Shown: piece after piece, positions 6,301-7,685 of the stretch
Layout: each line of letters begins with the position of its first letter
How positions within the stretch are numbered: position 1 is the first letter of the stretch
Assembly: GCA_016765435.1 (NCBI GenBank)
Contig: JAESPY010000115.1
Coordinates: 1 to 7,685, forward strand
Source of the DNA: Emcibacter sp.
Lineage (GTDB): Bacteria; Pseudomonadota; Alphaproteobacteria; Sphingomonadales; Emcibacteraceae
Direction: 5' to 3'
DNA: 7,685 nucleotides
The notes under the pieces: generated by a model
Database searches by the model: none
Told to the model about the DNA's origin: nothing
The model's input: the letters and a program-made list of their open reading frames with translations, nothing else
Translations under genes and position numbers: made by a program

Positions 6301-6982
6301 TGACAACCAGAACGAAACTGATGGTCCAGTATAGTTCACCCTTTTTTCTTTTTGCCGCCGTTTCATTGTCAATACGTTCGGTGATAAGGTCATTGAATTC
6401 CCGGATGGGCAGGCTGATTTTCGCTTTGGCTTCAAGATATTGCTTGTTATAAAGCGTTTCTCGGGCAAGGGCAGGGGCAGGATCTCCATAAAGGATGCGT
6501 TGACCCGTGGCATCGGGAAAACGCCCTTCTAGGGCTCCAAAGGCTATTTTTTCCATTTTACTCAGGTCTTTGGCGTATTTTATGACCTGTTTCAATATGA
6601 GCAATTCTTCACGTGTTAAGCTGGTGTTATTCATGAGACTGTCAAGGGGAACCAAAGACCCGTGAATGGCCTCATCAAAACCCCAATAAGATTTTTTATA
6701 TTCTTCCGGATGGGCTGATTTGCCTTCCTGAATGGCCAAGATATCGTTGTAATATTGTTTGTATTTTACATCCCCGGTCATGACATAGGTTCGGGCCATA
6801 TTGGTCAGGTCATCGGTTTTCTTCTGAAGATGATCCGCCAGCGTGTGATATTGATATTGCTGTAAAATAAGTTCGGTAGATTGCTTTCGGCTATTGGCCA
6901 GCTGTCCCATTGAAATGACGATAGCACTGAGCAGGCTGAAGATAATTAAAAAGATAAAGAATATACGGGTGGAAATATTCAT
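3338..6982 (-). CDS. Membrane-bound hybrid histidine kinase with HAMP, four PAS domains and C-terminal receiver
   Basis: This 1214-residue protein has, in order: TM1 (about 6-27); a predicted periplasmic, probably helical sensor region (about 28-218); TM2 (about 219-241); HAMP (about 242-294, DEIGDLNDAF); PAS1 (about 300-420); PAS2 (about 432-580, with a long insert before its core); PAS3 (about 590-706); PAS4 (about 710-830); a HisKA domain with H853 in GGIAHDFNN; HATPase_c with N box (N961, N965), DTGSG (1008-1012), DPFFTTK and GTGLGLA (1034-1040); and a receiver (about 1094-1212) with D1100/D1101, phospho-acceptor D1144, T1172/S1173 and K1195. All catalytic motifs look intact. PAS4 has NPRFMKSG where a LOV domain would have the flavin-binding cysteine, so it is not a LOV photosensor. 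The start at 6982 has an AGAGGT ribosome binding site and gives a normal membrane anchor. The gene lies 46 bp after the transporter and 3 bp before the REC-EAL gene, its likely target. No Hpt domain is present. The signal is unknown. A C9 tract interrupts the linker before the receiver. Confidence 0.95.
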   Translation of the reverse strand: MNISTRIFFIFLIIFSLLSAIVISMGQLANSRKQSTELILQQYQYHTLADHLQKKTDDLTNMARTYVMTGDVKYKQYYNDILAIQEGKSAHPEEYKKSYWGFDEAIHGSLVPLDSLMNNTSLTREELLILKQVIKYAKDLSKMEKIAFGALEGRFPDATGQRILYGDPAPALARETLYNKQYLEAKAKISLPIREFNDLITERIDNETAAKRKKGELYWTISFVLVVITILFSMVAFFYFKSRVITPIVSLSNIAQRILSGELRERAIVKSRDEIGDLNDAFNKMIEARIQIEFKLKNNEQSLRTTLNSIGDALIATDVYGCITRMNPIAEKLTGWNMDEARGKALIEVFHIINATTRKIAVNPANKALGSGKVVELASHTVLISKDGNEHQIADSAAPIRDDDGDVTGVVLVFRDITAAHAVQEELHKSKERFQRLFENAEVSIWNEDMSELLTYMNSLREKGVTDLQQYLTDNPLTAWDMTGMIKIIQVNKATLKLFGAKSGDTIITEINKTFGPNSIKTFIEELCAIWDRKKVYRSEADFQTLSGTTINTIISFQIPEKDEDFKSIPVSIIDVTELKASEIARKESEERLSLHQESSPLGVISWNKDMTCTQWNPAAEKIFGYTEEEVLGHHGIGILVAKEFRHELSKLAIKMMNKTASTHNINRNLTKDGRTIVCEWFNTPLIDKDGTPIGIISMVQDITKHKQIENELRILSRAVEQSPASIVITDTDGAIEYVNPKFEENTGYSAKEIIGKNPRFMKSGHTSKEEYAALWETITSGKKWHGEFHNKRKDGSLFWELTSISPITDKEGTTTHFLAIREDITERKQIEEHLRRSQKMEAVGELAGGIAHDFNNLLGVIIGNLDLMKRKVEGNSKLQKQLEKAQNAALRGSSLTRRLLNFAHQRPEVGSPANINKIIKSLKDLVGKSLTRKIKLEASLADDLWMVELNAGDFEDMLINLSLNARDAMPNGGRLIVETRNKVIDRTNSEYEKKIPPGEYVELTISDTGSGIPKNITAKIFDPFFTTKDKDKGTGLGLAMVYGFIQRTKGHISVYSEEGIGTTFKIYLPRSQSMAERMPPPVITNKILPTGTERILIVDDEEELTYIASSILKKLGYTTICAYNADEALKVLENTTIDLLFSDIVMAGSLNGFDLAQTAINTHPKLKILLTSGFAGKVQDSEEMGKWGKRIIAKPYRNSELANRIRETLDEKD
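3737..3745 (-). repeat. Nine-base C homopolymer inside the hybrid kinase gene
   Basis: On the coding strand nine C residues encode Pro1080-1082, in the linker between the ATPase domain and the receiver. Loss of one C shifts into a frame that stops at 3691-3693 after 14 non-native residues; gain of one C gives a stop after four. Either change would yield a kinase without a receiver. Confidence 0.9.
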
Positions 6983-6987
6983 ACGTA

Positions 6988-6993
6988 ACCTCT
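6988..6993 (-). promoter_or_regulatory. Ribosome binding site of the hybrid kinase
   Basis: AGAGGT on the minus strand, five bases before the ATG at 6982. It is the same motif as that before the globin gene and supports the chosen start. Confidence 0.7.
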
Positions 6994-7002
6994 AAAACTT
7001 AT

Positions 7003-7031
7003 TTTATAACCGCAGGGATGGCCCCTGATTA
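7003..7031 (-). promoter_or_regulatory. Possible promoter in front of the hybrid kinase
   Basis: TATAAA (7003-7008) on the minus strand is a good -10. The -35 at 17-bp spacing (TAATCA, 7026-7031) is poor and overlaps the transporter stop codon. It would give a very short leader. If real, the kinase and phosphodiesterase can be transcribed without the transporter. Confidence 0.25.
7013..7027 (-). terminator. Weak hairpin after the transporter gene
   Basis: CAGGG-N5-CCCTG directly after the transporter stop codon, followed on the minus strand by CGGTTATAAAATAAG rather than a U run. It is at best a weak terminator, so read-through into the kinase is likely. It also overlaps the spacer of the possible kinase promoter. 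Confidence 0.3.
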
Positions 7032-7685
7032 CAGGTTTTTGGCAATCAGAAGACGGTGACTGGCCCATGTGGCCATCCCCATCAGGCAAATGGCAACGGC
7101 CATGGGAAGCGGTGTCATGTTGAAGCTGTGGGCAACCATAAGGCCGACGAAGGCTGCAAAAATATTTTGGACAAATCCGGCCAGAGAAGACGCGGCCCCG
7201 ACCATTTTGGGGAACGGACCAATCAACCCCGCCAGTGCCGAGGGAAAAGCCATGCCCAAGCCGATCATATAGAGCACCATTGGCACCAGAATAGCCGCCA
7301 CATAATTAAGGGGTATCAGAGCGATTATCAGCATTAAAATACCGCCAACGGCACATAACAGACTACCCGCCCCGACAATGCGGGCAATACCAACTGCGCC
7401 GACAACGCGGCCTCCGATTTGTGTCCCGGCCATATATCCTAGAACGGAGGTGGCAAAACAATAGCCAAACTGGTCCGCGCTCAGGCCAAATGTTTTGATG
7501 AAGATAAAAGAGGAGCCGGAGATAAAGGCGAAAAGACCGCTGTAACTGAAGGCGACGATCAGCAGGTAGCCACGGTAGTTGCGGTCTTTCAACAGGCTGG
7601 AAAAATTTCGCAGTGTTTGTTTTGGGTGGATGGCATGGGGGTCTTTATGGGGATTGGTTTCCTGTAATATAAAGAGGATGCCAAG
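7029..7685 (-). CDS. Bcr/CflA-type MFS multidrug transporter, C-terminal half (5' end outside window)
   Basis: The frame is open from the right edge to TAA at 7029-7031, giving 218 visible residues. The TTG at 7592 is internal: the codons before it continue the family sequence (LQETNPHKD, then TLRNFSSLLKDRNYRGY), so the real start is beyond the window. The visible part covers the end of TM6, the central cytoplasmic loop and six hydrophobic segments matching TM7-TM12. Family hallmarks are GLFAFISGSSFIF in TM7, GLGMAFPSALAGLIGPFP around TM10 and GAASSLAGFVQNIFAAFVG in TM11. Members of this inner-membrane family are proton-driven exporters of drugs and small molecules (bicyclomycin, chloramphenicol and others in known cases). 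The substrate here cannot be assigned. It is co-directional with the kinase, 46 bp upstream of it, and could be co-transcribed with it; a functional link is not shown. Confidence 0.92.
   Translation of the reverse strand, partial: LGILFILQETNPHKDPHAIHPKQTLRNFSSLLKDRNYRGYLLIVAFSYSGLFAFISGSSFIFIKTFGLSADQFGYCFATSVLGYMAGTQIGGRVVGAVGIARIVGAGSLLCAVGGILMLIIALIPLNYVAAILVPMVLYMIGLGMAFPSALAGLIGPFPKMVGAASSLAGFVQNIFAAFVGLMVAHSFNMTPLPMAVAICLMGMATWASHRLLIAKNL

Noticed and set aside
7029..7592. A 187-residue transporter starting at TTG 7592
   Set aside because: The frame stays open to the window edge and the codons upstream match the central loop of Bcr/CflA transporters. The gene is truncated by the window, not short.

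Overview
The window looks like part of a moderate-GC, Gram-negative proteobacterial chromosome. An alphaproteobacterium is most likely, judging from the cold-shock protein (a GFIAPDDGGKDVFVHI-type core) and the CckA-like HDFNN hybrid kinase. That placement is inferred from protein style alone. No insertion sequence, phage gene, CRISPR array, tRNA or rRNA was seen.

Layout: the left edge holds the 3' end of a plus-strand PQQ-dependent quinohemoprotein dehydrogenase (1-894). All other genes lie on the minus strand. From right to left these are a 5'-truncated Bcr/CflA-type MFS drug transporter (7029-7685), a 1214-residue membrane-bound hybrid histidine kinase with four PAS domains (3338-6982), a REC-EAL cyclic-di-GMP phosphodiesterase response regulator (2162-3334), a small cold-shock protein (1541-1747) and a group 1 truncated hemoglobin (903-1268). 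The hemoglobin gene converges on the dehydrogenase with only 8 bp between the stop codons.

The kinase and the REC-EAL gene are 3 bp apart and almost certainly form one translationally coupled signalling unit, so a sensed signal would control c-di-GMP breakdown. The kinase carries its own receiver, yet no Hpt protein is encoded here, which leaves the phosphate route open. A run of nine C residues sits in the kinase gene just before the receiver; losing or gaining one base there would remove the receiver domain.

The cold-shock gene has a long (about 190 nt) predicted leader with hairpins and a compact UUCG-loop terminator overlapping its stop codon. The globin gene has a near-consensus FNR/DNR-type box about 130 bp upstream of its start codon, suggesting control by low oxygen or nitric oxide. 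The 414 bp between the phosphodiesterase and the cold-shock protein hold the cold-shock leader and several inverted repeats but no convincing gene.

Overall these are recognisable families. I found no clear case for a wholly new system. The strongest leads are the kinase/phosphodiesterase wiring, the C9 tract and the globin's FNR-like site.
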